The translations under genes and the position numbers were made by a program. From the NCBI RefSeq assembly GCF_014649715.1, contig NZ_BMTO01000003.1, positions 155,396-219,395 of the forward strand: a stretch of DNA of 64,000 nt. Reading direction: 5' to 3'. The notes below the pieces were generated by a model, which saw nothing but the letters and a program-made list of their open reading frames with translations, did no database searches and was not told the DNA's origin. Below, piece after piece: positions 63,249 through 64,000 of the stretch (position 1 is the first letter of the stretch; each line of letters begins with the position of its first letter). The stretch comes from Streptomyces lateritius. GTDB taxonomy: Bacteria; Actinomycetota; Actinomycetes; Streptomycetales; Streptomycetaceae.

Positions 63249-64000
63249 GTGAAGAACCGCGCCCTCGCCTGCCCCCTGGCCGTCGCCACCGCCCTCGCGC
63301 TCGCGAGCTGCGGCCTCCTTCCCGGTGACGCCGAACGGAGCCGTACGGTCGACGTCTGGCTGATGCGGGACAGCGTCAGCGAGGACTTCCTCCAGCGCTT
63401 CACCGAGGCGTACGAGTCCGAACACGCGGGAGTCGAACTGGAGTTCACCTTCCAGGAGTGGACCGGCATCGGGAAGAAGGTCACCGAGGCGATCCAGGGA
63501 CCGGGCGGGCCGGACGTCATCGAGGTCGGCAACACCCAGGTCGCCCAGTACGCCGACACCGACAAGCTCTACGACCTCACCCTGGAGTCCGTGCGCGACC
63601 TCGGCAGCGAGGACTGGCTGCCCGGCCTCGCCGAGCCCGGCCGCATCGGCGGGTCCCAGTACGGCATCCCGTGGTACGCCGCCAACCGGGTGGTGATCTA
63701 CCACAAGGACCACTTCAAGGAGGCCGGCATCAGCAAGCCGCCCGCCACCCGGGCCCAGTGGCTCGACGACACGGAGAAGCTCAACCGCCACGGCTCCCAG
63801 GGGATCTACCTCGCCGGACAGGACTGGTACACGCTGGCCGGTTTCATCTGGGACGAGGGTGGCGAACTCGCCGACGACAAGGGGGGCGACTGGACCGGGG
63901 CGCTGGCCAGTCCGGCGGCCCTGCGCGGCATGGAGTTCTACAAGGAGCTCCAGTCCCTCGGCTCGGGGCCCAAGGACGCCGACGAGCAGACCCCGCCCCA
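63249..64000 (+). CDS. Sugar ABC transporter solute-binding lipoprotein (partial, runs off the window)
   Basis: The first 250 residues of an extracellular family 1 binding protein. GTG start giving a signal peptide and lipobox (LALASCGLL, Cys at 21). VDVWLMRDSVSEDFLQRFTE, then VELEFTFQEWTGIGKKVTEA and GGPDVIEVGNTQVAQYAD are typical of oligosaccharide binders, with GIPWYAANRVVIYHKDHFKE later. The frame is open at the last base. With the DasR operator upstream, N-acetylglucosamine or chitobiose is the favoured ligand, by inference. Permease genes would be expected beyond the window. Confidence 0.88.
   Translation, partial: MKNRALACPLAVATALALASCGLLPGDAERSRTVDVWLMRDSVSEDFLQRFTEAYESEHAGVELEFTFQEWTGIGKKVTEAIQGPGGPDVIEVGNTQVAQYADTDKLYDLTLESVRDLGSEDWLPGLAEPGRIGGSQYGIPWYAANRVVIYHKDHFKEAGISKPPATRAQWLDDTEKLNRHGSQGIYLAGQDWYTLAGFIWDEGGELADDKGGDWTGALASPAALRGMEFYKELQSLGSGPKDADEQTPP

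Overview
The window is actinobacterial, almost certainly Streptomyces. GC is very high and codon third positions are strongly G/C. GTG and TTG starts are common, and several genes appear to lack a leader, with a TAnnnT hexamer 6-7 nt before the start. Family markers agree: SARP regulators, SCO0930-type lipoprotein, Rpf/LysM/M23 protein, SpoIIE-type phosphatase, class F sortase and a DasR-type operator.

Region A (1-17.7 kb) is the unusual part. Two closely related short SARP activators lie at 6.5-7.2 kb and 16.9-17.7 kb around genes rarely discussed together: a BNR propeller protein, a neprosin-type glutamic peptidase with a small companion ORF, a frameshifted DUF6603 gene, a VioB-like ferritin-fold protein, two translationally coupled giant beta-rich proteins (965 and 1328 aa), and a four-gene unit encoding an NlpC/P60-like protein, a CGGC mini-protein, a stand-alone PatG C-terminal domain protein and a 108-aa protein with 14 cysteines. 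Most of them have no visible signal peptide. I regard this as the best candidate for an undescribed system; what it makes or does is not deducible here.

Region B (17.6-19.8 kb) is a decay scar: remnants of a VOC protein, an MFS transporter and a hypothetical protein, with frameshifts and a shared breakpoint near 18,540.

Region C (19.8-40.4 kb) is ordinary chromosome: panD, GNAT, Rpf/LysM/M23 cell-wall enzyme (one TTA codon), DMT exporter, beta-carbonic anhydrase, FhuF-like protein, SDR, a 56-aa peptide, lipase maturation factor, a DUF1990-YndJ pair under tandem operators, DUF6777 lipoprotein, PAS/GAF/SpoIIE/ATPase regulator, WS/DGAT acyltransferase, Fpg/Nei glycosylase, and a LytTR regulator / small membrane protein / SSS symporter / LytS kinase locus.

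Region D (40.4-64 kb) holds an FAD monooxygenase, thioesterase and sigma factor, CapA and polysaccharide deacetylase, class F sortase with two membrane-anchored secreted proteins nearby, DUF4239, SCO0930 lipoprotein, a methyltransferase coupled to a GGDEF-EAL protein, a LysR regulator divergent from sdhCAB, a membrane Ser/Thr kinase with its kinase domain at the C-terminus, an LLM oxidoreductase, a HAD phosphatase, dodecin, and the start of a sugar-binding lipoprotein whose promoter carries a near-consensus DasR operator. No rRNA, tRNA, CRISPR array or intact insertion sequence was found.
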